This document shows positions 17,013 to 26,265 of a stretch of 64,000 nucleotides of DNA, one piece after another. Position numbers and translations under genes: made by a program. Position 1 is the first letter of the stretch, and every line of letters begins with the position of its first letter. Where the stretch lies: assembly GCA_016182605.1 (NCBI GenBank), contig JACPGE010000044.1:124001-188000 (forward strand). The letters run 5' to 3'. A model generated the notes under the pieces. That model had not been told where the DNA came from. It ran no database searches and saw only the letters and a program-made list of their open reading frames with translations. The stretch comes from Candidatus Hydrogenedentota bacterium. GTDB lineage: Bacteria; Hydrogenedentota; Hydrogenedentia; Hydrogenedentales; JAEUWI01.

Positions 17013-17861
17013 TTGAACATCCGCGACCGTATCGAGAAAGCCCTCCGTCGACTCACCGCACTCAAGAGGCCCCAGGATATCTCCGTCAACGACATCGCAC
17101 GCGAATCCGGCCTGAGCTGGCCCACTGTCCGCAGGAACGTGGGCGGCACCGAGGGCATTGTCCACTTCATTCAGGAGACCCAGGGGGAGGATTATCACAG
17201 CGAATTTGTCGACAAGGTGGTTGGACCCACCGATCAGACCCGGGCCCGCGTACTGGAGGCGGCCTTTCAAGTCTTTACGAGCCTGGGTGTCGAAGGCGCC
17301 ACTATGGACCGCGTGGCGGAGACGGCTGGTATGTCCGTCAAGGCCATTGCGTGGCATTTTGACACCAAAGAAGACCTCGCCCTGGCGTTGATGGCGTCCC
17401 GCCTCGATCGGGAGTCCAACCGTATCGCCGCGGAGATGGCGGAAGCCCTCTCCGCAGGCACTGCCAGGGACGCACTCCGTAACTTCGTGCGCCGTCAGGT
17501 GGAGGACACCCGCTCCAACCTGTCGTGGTGGCGGCTGGACAACGAGTTGCTCGTGAGCACGTTGAGCCCGCGTGCGCGCGCAGAACTCCAGGAACTGGAA
17601 GAACTCTTCTTCCAGCGCACGATTGGGCTGGCCGAAGGTCTCGTCTACGACGGACACGTCAACCGGGACTTGAATCCCCAGTCCCTGGCGTTTCTCCTGC
17701 GGCTCATCGCCCTCGGATTGGGCCGTTGGATCGCAAGTGGTGGAGCCACCGTTGAGTTCGAACGCCTCGCGGAGGACGCTGCACAACTCCTCTGGGAGGG
17801 CATCGCGCCCCGGCAGGATAGCCCGACTGCCAGGGGGGCGGACGATCCGCACCCAGTATAA
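17013..17861 (+). CDS. TetR-family regulator with an extra N-terminal HTH
   Basis: The 282-aa protein is longer than the usual 190-220 aa of TetR regulators. Residues 22-50 (ISVNDIARESGLSWPTVRRN) look like one HTH. A second, canonical TetR HTH spans about 70-120 (VLEAAFQVFTSLGVEGATMD, then AETAGMSVKAIAWHF). The rest is an all-helical ligand-binding domain. The start is TTG 17013, with GGAG 8 nt upstream; the nearby ATG at 16999 is in another frame and stops at once. It may control the following dehydrogenase operon, 106 nt downstream on the same strand. Ligand unknown. Confidence 0.8.
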   Translation: MNIRDRIEKALRRLTALKRPQDISVNDIARESGLSWPTVRRNVGGTEGIVHFIQETQGEDYHSEFVDKVVGPTDQTRARVLEAAFQVFTSLGVEGATMDRVAETAGMSVKAIAWHFDTKEDLALALMASRLDRESNRIAAEMAEALSAGTARDALRNFVRRQVEDTRSNLSWWRLDNELLVSTLSPRARAELQELEELFFQRTIGLAEGLVYDGHVNRDLNPQSLAFLLRLIALGLGRWIASGGATVEFERLAEDAAQLLWEGIAPRQDSPTARGADDPHPV

Positions 17862-17967
17862 GGCACGAACGGCACCGCACTTCACTCTGGTTGAAGTTAA
17901 AACGCCGTTCCCTCAGAATGTCCCGCGTACAGTCTATCCGGCAATGTGCGCCTGAATCGGAGTCTCC

Positions 17968-20900
17968 ATGCAATGTCGTCTTCCGTCGAGCCATTACCTC
18001 TCCGCCCTTTCGGTACTCACCGCTGTGCTTCTTTTTGCAGCCCCGTACGTCTTCGCCCAGGGCTATCCCCCGGAAGAGGCCGCCGCGAAAATGACGCTTC
18101 CCGAAGGTTTCCGCGCCGAATTGGTCGCTGCGGAACCCATGATCACCCAGCCCGTCGCCATGGAGTTCGACGATCATGGCCGGCTCTGGGTCGTCCAGTA
18201 CCAGCAATACCCCAATCCGGAAGGTCTCAAACGGGTCAAGGTCGACCGGTGGTCGCGCACGACCTACGACCGCATTCCCGATCCGCCCCCCAGGGGCCCA
18301 AAGGGCAATGACGCCATCACCATTCTGGAAGACACCGATCACGACGGCCGCGCGGACGCCCACCACAATTTTGTGGATGGATTGAATCTGTGTTCGGGCC
18401 TGGCCTTCGGTCATGGCGGCGTCTTCGTGTTGCAGGTGCCCTACCTGCTTTTCTATCCCGATCGCGATCAGAACGACGTTCCCGATGGGGACCCCGAAGT
18501 GCTGCTCACCGGATTCGGCATGGAAGACGCCCACTCTGTGGCCAACTCGCTCTCGTGGGGACCGGATGGATGGCTCTATGGCAATCAGGGCAGCACCGTG
18601 ACCGCCCACATCCGGGGCATAGAATTTCAGCAGGGCATCTGGCGCTATCACCCGCTCACCAAAGAATTCGAACTCTTCACCGAAGGCGGCGGCAATATGT
18701 GGGGTCTCGACTTCGATCCCACGGGGCACGAACTCTCCTCCACCAACTTTGGGCCCTACCTTATGCTCCACGGGGTCCAGGGCGCCTACTACTGGAAGTC
18801 CTTCGGCAAGCATGGCCGCCTGCACAATCCCCACACCTATGGCTACTTCGAACACGTGGAACACCACAACCCCGAAGGCGGCCACGTCTCCGTGGGTGGC
18901 CAGCTCTATCAAGGCGATGCCTACCCGGAGCACTACCGCGGCAAATACATCGCCGCCAATCTGCTCTCCCACAATGTCTATTGGCACGAGGTTACCCGGA
19001 AGGGCTCCACCTTTGAGACGGCCACCGGCGGAAAGCTCCTCGACAGCAACGACACCTGGTTCGCACCGAGCGACCTCGTCCTCGGTCCCGACGGCTGCCT
19101 CTACGTGGCCGACTGGTGCGATCGCCGTACGGCCCACCCCGATCCCGATGCCGAATGGGACCGGAGCAACGGCCGGATCTACCGCATCGCCTACGATGGT
19201 GTGAAGATCCCTGCGCCCTTCGATCTGCGCGCACTGGACAGCAACGCCCTGGTGGACCTGCTGGATCACCCCAACGTCTGGTACCGGCGCCATGCACGCA
19301 CTCTCCTCGCGGAGCGCCGTGACGGCGCGGCGTTCGATCGCCTGAAGGAACAGATCGCCGAGACCGCGAATCCGCAGCGCGCACTGGAATCGCTTTGGGC
19401 CGCGCACGTCTCCGGCGGATTGGATGCCGCTCTGGCCGAAGCGCTCCTGCACCACGCCAACCCGGATATTCGCCGGTGGACTATTCGCGTGCTCGGTGAT
19501 GCGAAGGAGGTGACGGCATCCCAATTCACGGCGATGATGGACACCGCGATGCGCGAGATCGACGTGCACGTGCGCAGCCAGATCGCAAGCACAGCCAAAC
19601 GCCTGCCCGCGCCGCAGGGGCTGGAACTGGCCGCGCGCATTGCCGCGCGAGACATTGATGGCGGCGATCCACATGTGCCGCTTCTGCTGTGGTGGGCCGT
19701 GGAGGCCCATGCCATGGAAGACCCCGGCCTCGTGCTGGACCGCTTCCATACACCCGCCATGTGGGATTCGAAACTTGCCGTGGAGGCCCTGCTCCCGCGC
19801 CTCATGCGACGCTATGCCGCCGACGGCAGCGCCGAGGGCGATCGTGCCGCCACGCGCATGCTCGAATCCGCGCCCGGCGATGCTGCCATGGAGACGCTCC
19901 TCGCCAGCCTGGAACAGGGACTCCAGGATCGGGGCCAGCGCGAGCGCGGCGTCGAACAGGGCGGCCTTTTCGAGGGTGTGGCGGCTACTGCGGCCGAGGA
20001 GACCAGCGCAGTCGAGGAGAAGCCCGTGGCGGAGGAACTCGTCCATACCGTGAACCGGCTCTATGCATCGAGTCCTGACGAAGCTGTGCTTCTGCGCCTG
20101 GCGACGCGCCTGGGCAATGCCGGGGCCTATGAAAAAACAAAAGCCCTCGCGAACGACGAGGCTCTGCCCCCGAGTGACCGTGTGGCGGTCCTCCAGATTC
20201 TGGGTCGCTTCGGCAAGCCCGACTGCATCGACCAGCTCTTTGCCACGCTGGATGCCGAAGACGCGTCCGTGCGCGAGGCCGCGCTGGACGCCCTCCGCCA
20301 TTTCTCGGACGACGCCGTGGGCAAGCGGTTACTGAAGGCCTATCCCGCCGCGGACGCCGCACAGCAGAACCAGATGCGCGGCGTGCTCCTCTCGAAGCCC
20401 AACTGGGCAGGCCTCTTCCTGGCCGCCGTGGATGCCAGGGCCATCGACGCCGCCAGTGTGCCGCCCAACGATTTGCGCGGTGTCGCCCATTTCGAGGACG
20501 AGGCGCTCAACGCCCTCGTGGAGGAACACTGGGGCGCCATTTCCGCGGGCACCCCGGAGGAAAAGCTCGCGGAGATGCGGCGCATGAACAACGAACTCAA
20601 TGTGAAGGGTGGCGATCCCCTGCGCGGCAAGGTGCTCTTCGAGGAGAACTGCAAGAAGTGCCACATCCTCTTTGGCGAGGGCAATCCCGTCGGCCCGGAT
20701 CTCACCCAGGCCAACCGCAAGGATCGCGAGTATCTGCTCGTCAGCCTGGTCGATCCCAGTTCGCTCGTGCGCAAGGAGTACCAGCAGCAGCTCATCGAGA
20801 CCACCGACGGCGAATTCCTGAACGGGGTGCTGGGCGAAAGCGAGACGGGCACGATCAAACTTTTCAACGCCAACGGCGAAGCCACCACAATCTCCACCGG

Positions 20901-21030
20901 ACAAATCGCGGACATGCGCGAAGCGCCCGTCTCCCTCATGCCAGAGGGACTCTTGACCGCCATGACTGGGGACGACGTGCGTGCGCTCTTCGCCTATATT
21001 CAACAGGACGCGCCCGCGGCGCAACCGTAG
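17968..21030 (+). CDS. secreted PVC-type haem-binding dehydrogenase with HEAT repeats
   Basis: The 1020-aa protein has a signal peptide (to about residue 31). A six-bladed sorbosone/glucose dehydrogenase-like propeller follows (about 40-430, starting LPEGFRAELVAAEPMITQP, and including VLGPDGCLYVADWCDR). Next is an alpha-helical HEAT-like region (about 440-870), then a C-terminal cytochrome c domain with CKKCH near residue 894 and a later conserved GPDLT. This architecture is a hallmark of planctomycete-type bacteria, where such proteins are thought to oxidise sugars or derivatives in the periplasm. The substrate is unknown. GGAG precedes the ATG. It leads a three-gene run with an isochorismatase-like gene and a deacetylase. 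Confidence 0.9.
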   Translation: MQCRLPSSHYLSALSVLTAVLLFAAPYVFAQGYPPEEAAAKMTLPEGFRAELVAAEPMITQPVAMEFDDHGRLWVVQYQQYPNPEGLKRVKVDRWSRTTYDRIPDPPPRGPKGNDAITILEDTDHDGRADAHHNFVDGLNLCSGLAFGHGGVFVLQVPYLLFYPDRDQNDVPDGDPEVLLTGFGMEDAHSVANSLSWGPDGWLYGNQGSTVTAHIRGIEFQQGIWRYHPLTKEFELFTEGGGNMWGLDFDPTGHELSSTNFGPYLMLHGVQGAYYWKSFGKHGRLHNPHTYGYFEHVEHHNPEGGHVSVGGQLYQGDAYPEHYRGKYIAANLLSHNVYWHEVTRKGSTFETATGGKLLDSNDTWFAPSDLVLGPDGCLYVADWCDRRTAHPDPDAEWDRSNGRIYRIAYDGVKIPAPFDLRALDSNALVDLLDHPNVWYRRHARTLLAERRDGAAFDRLKEQIAETANPQRALESLWAAHVSGGLDAALAEALLHHANPDIRRWTIRVLGDAKEVTASQFTAMMDTAMREIDVHVRSQIASTAKRLPAPQGLELAARIAARDIDGGDPHVPLLLWWAVEAHAMEDPGLVLDRFHTPAMWDSKLAVEALLPRLMRRYAADGSAEGDRAATRMLESAPGDAAMETLLASLEQGLQDRGQRERGVEQGGLFEGVAATAAEETSAVEEKPVAEELVHTVNRLYASSPDEAVLLRLATRLGNAGAYEKTKALANDEALPPSDRVAVLQILGRFGKPDCIDQLFATLDAEDASVREAALDALRHFSDDAVGKRLLKAYPAADAAQQNQMRGVLLSKPNWAGLFLAAVDARAIDAASVPPNDLRGVAHFEDEALNALVEEHWGAISAGTPEEKLAEMRRMNNELNVKGGDPLRGKVLFEENCKKCHILFGEGNPVGPDLTQANRKDREYLLVSLVDPSSLVRKEYQQQLIETTDGEFLNGVLGESETGTIKLFNANGEATTISTGQIADMREAPVSLMPEGLLTAMTGDDVRALFAYIQQDAPAAQP

Positions 21031-21042
21031 AAGGATGTGAAC

Positions 21043-22084
21043 ATGCGTGCAACATCAATGCGCATCGCCGCCGCGCTCGCCGTGATCCTCACGGCCGCCG
21101 GCGCGCGCGGAACGCGTCTACCAAAACACCCTCACGCCCATTCAGGATCCCAGGCCCATCCTCGCCGATCATCCCGAGTGGGTGCAGCCGGTCGTCGAAG
21201 TGGGACGCTTCGAGGCGCCCGCCCTGGTCATGGACGAGGACGCGACCCTCGACGTGCGCGCTTGGCGCTTTTCTTACAATGCCCGCGGCATCATCGAGAT
21301 GCCCAACCACCTGCGCGGCAAAGAGACCGCCCTCATCGTTGTTCACCCCTGGGGCATCGATGACGGCCAAGGCTGGCGCAGCCCCGAGCCTGCGGGGGTC
21401 TGCGACTTCTGCACGCCCGTCAAGAACCACCTCTCCCACGAACACATCAAGAAGGTGCTGAATCCTTTTATCCAGAGCGCGCGCGGCAAGGTTTCGCTGA
21501 TCATGTACAGCCAGCCCGGCATCGAAGACCCCATCCGCAAGAAACTCTACCGGTCTTTCCGCGCCACCCCGACGGCGGAAGAACGCGCCCAAGGAGAGAA
21601 GGAACTGCACGAGAAGCTTAACAGCTTCAACTATACTGCGGGTGCCCTGCCCGATCTCCTTCACTTCGAGACCGGCACGCCGGTTGTCGAATACTTCAAA
21701 CAATTCCCGGGCCTCGACTCGGGCGATCGTTACAATGGCGCAGGCTACTGGCAGTTGCCCAACCCCGTGGTGAAATCCATCGACCGGGCGCCGGACGACG
21801 TGCTCATTTACGATCAGGAGGGCTACACGCCCCTGCGCGATTTTCTGAAGGCCAATGGCATCCGCCACGTGCTCCTTGCGGGCTACGCCACCGACATGTG
21901 TTTCAAGGCCACGGCCGCGGGCTATGAAAACCTCTCTAAGGACTTCAACGTCTTTCTCGTGGGGGACGCCTCCCTCGCCACCTTCCCCGCCAACCAGGGC
22001 CCAGCCTACGCCACCAACGCCGCGCTGTCTTTTGCGGCCCTGAATCAACTCATCACCCAGATCTCCTGGATCACTTTCAAATGA
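21043..22084 (+). pseudogene. exported isochorismatase-like hydrolase, frameshifted in a GC dinucleotide run
   Basis: A signal peptide starts at ATG 21043 after AAGGA (MRATSMRIAAALAVILTAAGA). The homologous mature protein continues in another frame from about 21110 (ERVYQNTLTPIQDPRP), through to the stop at 22084. The switch falls in GCGCGCGCG (21101-21109). Adding one GC unit would restore a continuous protein with an ARA|E cleavage site. The main domain has ALIVVHPWGIDD and AGYATDMCFKA, where the Cys matches the nucleophile of isochorismatase-like (cysteine hydrolase) proteins. The downstream part is open for 300 codons with no other damage, so this may be a recent mutation, a sequencing error or programmed slippage. 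A GTG start at 21182 would lose the export signal. Confidence 0.75.
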
Positions 22085-22112
22085 ACGTTCCCAACGACAC
22101 GGAGTTTCTCCC

Positions 22113-23015
22113 ATGAAACGCAGAACCTTCTTGAGTGTGGCCGGCGCCGCGGGCCTCGCGAGCGCGGCCACGCCAACGGCAAGTGCCGCACCGGGCCCCT
22201 GGAAAGACGGCAAGCGCTGGGTCTACTCCATTACGTACGACGAGGGCGCGCAGGATCTGCTGAAGCATGCCGTGCCCTTGCACCGCAGCTACGGTGTGCC
22301 CGGACACGTGGCGCTGGTCAGTTCACAGATCGGCGTGCCGCGCAATGTGCCCGGAAGCACCTATCACGGCATGATGATTCTGAACCGCGAAGAGATTCAG
22401 GGGCTCGCCAGGGAAGGGTGGGGCTTCTCCTGCCATTCCATGACCCACGTCAGCACCTCGTTTGAAAATGGCCAGGTTGAAGTGGCCGATGCGCGCAAAA
22501 CCCTCGAAGACGCGATCGGCCTGCCCATTACTGTCTTCACCGTGCCGGGCAGCAATGCGGGCCACCCCGCGTCCCTCCACTTTGCGCCGCTGGGCGGCTA
22601 CAGCGCCATCATGACCATCTACGACTGGACCAACACGCGGGAGACCGATTTGTTGTGGCTCGGACGCTGTCCCATCCACTCGGAATACCCGGCCCCGTTC
22701 TACTCCAAGTTCGATCCTTACAAGCGGCTGCAACAGGCGAAGGCGGAGAGCGGCTGGATCATCGATTACTGCCATTGTCCCATCCCGGGAACCGCCCTGC
22801 ACCCCGCGAAGGATTGCACCAGCGAAGAACTTGAGGCGCGATTCAAGGCCGTGAAAGAAATCGGCGGGGACGAGGTGTGGCTTGCCGAGCCCAACGAGGT
22901 GGTCGCCTTCCTCCTGGAGGACGCAGAGAGCAAGCGCCTCCGCGTGCATCCCGCAGTCCCCGAAGCGATGGTCCTCAACGAGGAAATGCGCGCGCTCTAC
23001 AAACAGCGGCGCTGA
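22113..23015 (+). CDS. Tat-exported polysaccharide deacetylase-family protein
   Basis: The 300-aa protein begins MKRRTFLSVAGAAGLASAA, a signal with a twin-Arg start typical of Tat export. The mature part resembles NodB-fold deacetylases: YSITYDEGAQD supplies the first Asp pair, and FSCHSMTHVS gives the HxxxH-like metal site. TVPGSNAGHPASL and a C-terminal EVWLAEPNEVVAFL follow. These enzymes remove acetyl groups from sugar polymers. It lies 28 nt after the isochorismatase-like gene, likely in one operon, and its stop is directly next to the stop of the convergent membrane gene. Confidence 0.82.
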   Translation: MKRRTFLSVAGAAGLASAATPTASAAPGPWKDGKRWVYSITYDEGAQDLLKHAVPLHRSYGVPGHVALVSSQIGVPRNVPGSTYHGMMILNREEIQGLAREGWGFSCHSMTHVSTSFENGQVEVADARKTLEDAIGLPITVFTVPGSNAGHPASLHFAPLGGYSAIMTIYDWTNTRETDLLWLGRCPIHSEYPAPFYSKFDPYKRLQQAKAESGWIIDYCHCPIPGTALHPAKDCTSEELEARFKAVKEIGGDEVWLAEPNEVVAFLLEDAESKRLRVHPAVPEAMVLNEEMRALYKQRR

Positions 23016-24371
23016 TCACCGCGGTGGTGGTGTGCCATCCCGGAAGCTCCACGTGGGCCAGCGCATTTCCGCGGACTTCATCGTCTCTTCGCCGTTGATC
23101 GCGCCCGCCAGCACGAGTGTTGCGGTGAACACGATCACGAGCGCGCCCGCCCATCGTGCCACCATGGGCAGCCACGCGTCTTCGTCGTCCGTGTCGATCG
23201 CCTCGTGTTCGCGTCGCCACGCGGCATAGACCCCCATCAGGATGAAGAAGAGCCAGAAGATCACGGGCGTCTTGAAGCTGTGCTCCACCCGCGGCTGATA
23301 GAAAAAGAGGCTGTGGATGTTGTGGAAGAGGATCATGAGCAGGGTGAGCCCCATTACCGGCTGCCAGCCCAAATCATTCCGCTCCGCCGCATGCCACCAA
23401 TACCAGATGCCGAAGATCACGAATCCCATCAGCGTCACCAGCAGCAGCCAGGTCTGCGTCTGATCCGCGAGCGCGGACGCATCGCTCCGCCCATACTGGG
23501 TCAGCGTGCCAATCCACTCCGCCTTCTTTTCCGCGGGACGCACCAACAGCACCAGGTGCATCAGCGGGATGAGCGCCACGGCATAGATCATGCCCACGAT
23601 GCTCATCGGCGATGCGCCCTCCGGGGGATCCTCGCTGCGATCGGGCAGCCCAATCATTCCACACGTGAAGATCAGTCCGCCGATGAAGCCGCACCCGATC
23701 TCCATGATATTCCAGTTGTTCATCGTCACCGGAATCTGATGCGACCAGTTGCTCAGGAAACGCCCGAAGAACATGCCGCCCCCAAAGCCCAGGAAGCCGA
23801 AGAACGCGCCGCGCAACCCATAGCCGTAGCCCCGGAGCGCCATCCAGATCACGAAGACGATGCCGCCGCCTATAAAGGGCACGATGGAATTGCCGCGCGA
23901 GTCCACCTGAAAATGCAGGACGTGCTCCACGAATTGTTCCAGCAACAGGCCCGAAACGACGACGCCCACCGCGGCCAGCGCCGCTTCCCACCACACGGGC
24001 CGGCGATCATCGAGAGCCATGCCGATGGCCGCGCCGCCGAAGAGCCCCCAGCAGCCGCCTTGCAGCAACAGCGTGAAGAAGCCGTAGCTGTAATTAATAA
24101 ACGTGTCCGACTTTGCGTAGCCGTGCAGAATGCCGTAGGACATGTCGCCGCCCATGCCAATGAGCAGGCCCCCCAGGAGCGCCAGCACGGGCATGCGGCG
24201 CAGAATGGACTCCTGGCCGCTCACGAAAGCAAAGCCCAGCCCCAGAACCGCCCCGGGATACATGGCCCCGAGCACGCCGCCGAAGTCCCCCCGGATTCCC
24301 CAGGCGATACCCACCGCCATCGCTACAAACAAGGCCCGCAACGCTCGGTCAAAAAGAGGATGGTCTGACAT
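23016..24371 (-). CDS. polytopic membrane protein of unknown function
   Basis: The 451-aa protein has about 10-12 hydrophobic helices and very Gly-rich membrane segments (for example GIRGDFGGVLGAMYPGAVLG near the N terminus, and GFLGFGGGMFFGRFLSNW). It has a conserved-looking GDMSYGILHGYAKSD loop. The start at ATG 24371 follows AGGA. I recognise no transporter family. It stands alone on the minus strand, convergent with the deacetylase operon. Confidence 0.7.
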   Translation of the reverse strand: MSDHPLFDRALRALFVAMAVGIAWGIRGDFGGVLGAMYPGAVLGLGFAFVSGQESILRRMPVLALLGGLLIGMGGDMSYGILHGYAKSDTFINYSYGFFTLLLQGGCWGLFGGAAIGMALDDRRPVWWEAALAAVGVVVSGLLLEQFVEHVLHFQVDSRGNSIVPFIGGGIVFVIWMALRGYGYGLRGAFFGFLGFGGGMFFGRFLSNWSHQIPVTMNNWNIMEIGCGFIGGLIFTCGMIGLPDRSEDPPEGASPMSIVGMIYAVALIPLMHLVLLVRPAEKKAEWIGTLTQYGRSDASALADQTQTWLLLVTLMGFVIFGIWYWWHAAERNDLGWQPVMGLTLLMILFHNIHSLFFYQPRVEHSFKTPVIFWLFFILMGVYAAWRREHEAIDTDDEDAWLPMVARWAGALVIVFTATLVLAGAINGEETMKSAEMRWPTWSFRDGTPPPR

Positions 24372-24742
24372 CGGCAAGATCCTGATACTACGGATTTCGT
24401 TTTTAGAGGGGCGGGGTGCTTTCCCCGGCTGGGGTCTCGCCAACGAGGAGGGCTCCTAACGGCGCATTCCAATGGGTGGCGTGTTCCCGGCGGGAAAGCC
24501 AGAACAGCTTCCCCCTTCATATATCCCTTCCCGAAGCGAAAAGTTCATTCGCGGCGTTTGGGTCCCGCGCAATGTTACACTGTTTCCGGGATTCCGCAGA
24601 CGGCTCGTCCCGGCAGCTTGCCGGGTGCCACCGCCTGCGCCCGGCCCCGATGTGGGTAATTGGGACCGCGCCCGGCGTGTGAGATAGAGGCCCTCCGGGG
24701 CTTCCGGGATGCCGGGTGAACTCGACCCTGAAAGTACGATTA
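24372..24742. other. intergenic region between divergent genes
   Basis: This 371-bp gap separates the minus-strand membrane protein from the plus-strand response regulator. It holds a perfect dyad CCCGGCA-GCT-TGCCGGG (24609-24625) and GC-rich imperfect repeats (CCGGGGCTTCCGGG near 24694). No convincing promoter, RNA or small gene was found. Confidence 0.5.
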
Positions 24743-26101
24743 ATGTCAGAATCGCAAACTTCGACCCCATCCCTCAACGTCCTTATCGTGGATGACGAGG
24801 CCAACATCCGCAAGACCCTCGGGATATGTCTAGACACCCGGGGCCACCGCACGACGGCGGTGAGCAATGTGCGGGACGCCTTGGCGGAAGCCGAGCGGCA
24901 GGTCTTCGATCTGGTTTTTGTCGATTTGCGGCTCGGCACCGACAGCGGTCTGGACCTGATTCCGTCGCTACTGACTGCCAGTCCGTGGCTGAAAATTGTG
25001 GTGATTACAGCCTTTGCGTCCGTTTCTACTGCTGTGGAGGCGATGCGCCGGGGGGCGTCGGACTATATTGCGAAGCCCTTTACGCCGGAGCAGGTAGAAC
25101 TCATAACGCAACGCATAACAACTATACGCAATATGGAACAACGTATTGCAATCTTGGAAGAAAGCCTCGGACAACTCCACCCCGACACAACCTTCTCCTC
25201 CAAACACCCCGCCATGCGGCGCGCCCTCGACCTTGCACGGCAGGCCGCACCCTCCGAAGCCGTAGTCCTCCTGCGCGGACCCAGCGGCACGGGCAAGACC
25301 GTCCTGGCGCGGGCTATCCACGATTGGAGCCATCGCGCAAGCCGTCCATTTGGGGTGGTCTCCTGTCCCACCTTGAGCCAGGAACTGCTCGAGAGTGAAC
25401 TCTTTGGTCATATGAAGGGGGCCTTCACCGGGGCCCATCGGGAGAATCCCGGGCGGGTGGCCGCGTGCGAGGGGGGCACCCTCTTCCTCGACGAGATTGG
25501 CGATTTGCCCTTGGCCATCCAGCCCAAGCTGCTCCGATTCCTGCAGGACCGGGAATACGAGCGGGTGGGCGACCACCAGACGCGCCGGGCAGACGTGCGC
25601 GTGATTGCCGCCACGAACGCCAGCCTGGAGGAGGCCGTGAAGACCGGCCGCTTCCGGGAAGACCTCTATTACCGGCTAAACGTGATCCAGATCGAACTCC
25701 CGCCTCTCTCGGAGCGGCCCGACGATGTGGAAGCGCTGGCCCACATGATGCTCGGCTTTTTCGGCCCCCAGAACCACAAGGCCATGGACGGTTTCACCGG
25801 GGAGGCCCTTCACGCCCTGCGCTCCTATGCCTGGCCGGGCAACCTGCGGGAACTGCGCAATGTCATCGAGCGTGCTGTCATTCTCTGCCCGGCGGGTCTC
25901 ATCGACGCGGGCCATCTCCCGGCGTCCATCGCCCCGGCCCCGCAGGAGGTGCAACTGGGTCACCCCGTCTCCCTGGACGTCATTGAAGAAGCCCACATCC
26001 GGCGCGTGCTGGCCACGGCGAAATCATTGCAGGAGGCCGCCGACACCCTCGGGATCGACCAGGCGACTCTCTGGCGCAAGCGCAAGCAATTCGGCATCTG
26101 A
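24743..26101 (+). CDS. sigma-54-dependent response regulator, NtrC/AlgB type
   Basis: It activates sigma-54 RNA polymerase after phosphorylation. The 452-aa protein has a receiver domain (1-125; acidic pair at 17-18, phospho-acceptor Asp61 in FVDLRLG), an AAA+ domain with Walker A GPSGTGKT near residue 179, the sigma-54 contact loop GAFTGA near 231 and Walker B GGTLFLDEIGDL, and a short C-terminal Fis-like HTH (LQEAADTLGIDQATLWRKRK). The combination with the KinB-like kinase just downstream resembles AlgB-KinB. ATG 24743 has only a weak ribosome site. The two dyads and the sigma-54 promoter immediately after it are its likely targets. Confidence 0.92.
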   Translation: MSESQTSTPSLNVLIVDDEANIRKTLGICLDTRGHRTTAVSNVRDALAEAERQVFDLVFVDLRLGTDSGLDLIPSLLTASPWLKIVVITAFASVSTAVEAMRRGASDYIAKPFTPEQVELITQRITTIRNMEQRIAILEESLGQLHPDTTFSSKHPAMRRALDLARQAAPSEAVVLLRGPSGTGKTVLARAIHDWSHRASRPFGVVSCPTLSQELLESELFGHMKGAFTGAHRENPGRVAACEGGTLFLDEIGDLPLAIQPKLLRFLQDREYERVGDHQTRRADVRVIAATNASLEEAVKTGRFREDLYYRLNVIQIELPPLSERPDDVEALAHMMLGFFGPQNHKAMDGFTGEALHALRSYAWPGNLRELRNVIERAVILCPAGLIDAGHLPASIAPAPQEVQLGHPVSLDVIEEAHIRRVLATAKSLQEAADTLGIDQATLWRKRKQFGI

Positions 26102-26127
26102 AATCCGTGCCTTCGGGTGCGTTACCC

Positions 26128-26174
26128 CTTGCATTTTGCAAGGCGTTCAGGCCTCGCATCTTGTAATCCACAAG
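26128..26174 (+). promoter_or_regulatory. pair of upstream activator dyads
   Basis: Two related 15-bp dyads lie here: CTTGCATTTTGCAAG (26128-26142) and CTTGTAATCCACAAG (26160-26174). They share the form CTTGyANNNyrCAAG, and their centres are 32 bp apart, about three helical turns. They lie roughly 60-110 bp upstream of the sigma-54 promoter, the usual place for NtrC-family enhancer sites. The adjacent NtrC-type regulator is the obvious candidate to bind them. Confidence 0.75.
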
Positions 26175-26227
26175 CCCGCCCGCGCCCCGTCACTGCTTAA
26201 GTCCTATCACACGGTCAATTTGCCTTC

Positions 26228-26242
26228 TGGCACGCCCCTTGC
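26228..26242 (+). promoter_or_regulatory. sigma-54 promoter of the kinase-kdp operon
   Basis: TGGCACGCCCCTTGC has the invariant GG and GC with the correct 10-nt spacing, and matches the TGGCACG-N4-TTGC consensus fully. Transcription would start near 26253, just before the GGAG ribosome site (26254-26257) of the histidine kinase gene. Confidence 0.85.
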
Positions 26243-26265
26243 CTTGTGCTGTGTGGAGTTCACCC

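Noticed and set aside
17704-20301. An 865-codon minus-strand open frame opposite the haem-binding dehydrogenase
   Set aside because: It lacks domains and ribosome site, and the plus-strand product has clear family motifs.
24460-24500. Second sigma-54-like site (GG-N10-GC) before the response regulator gene
   Set aside because: Only the invariant dinucleotides match; the TTGC half is absent and it is over 240 nt from the start codon.
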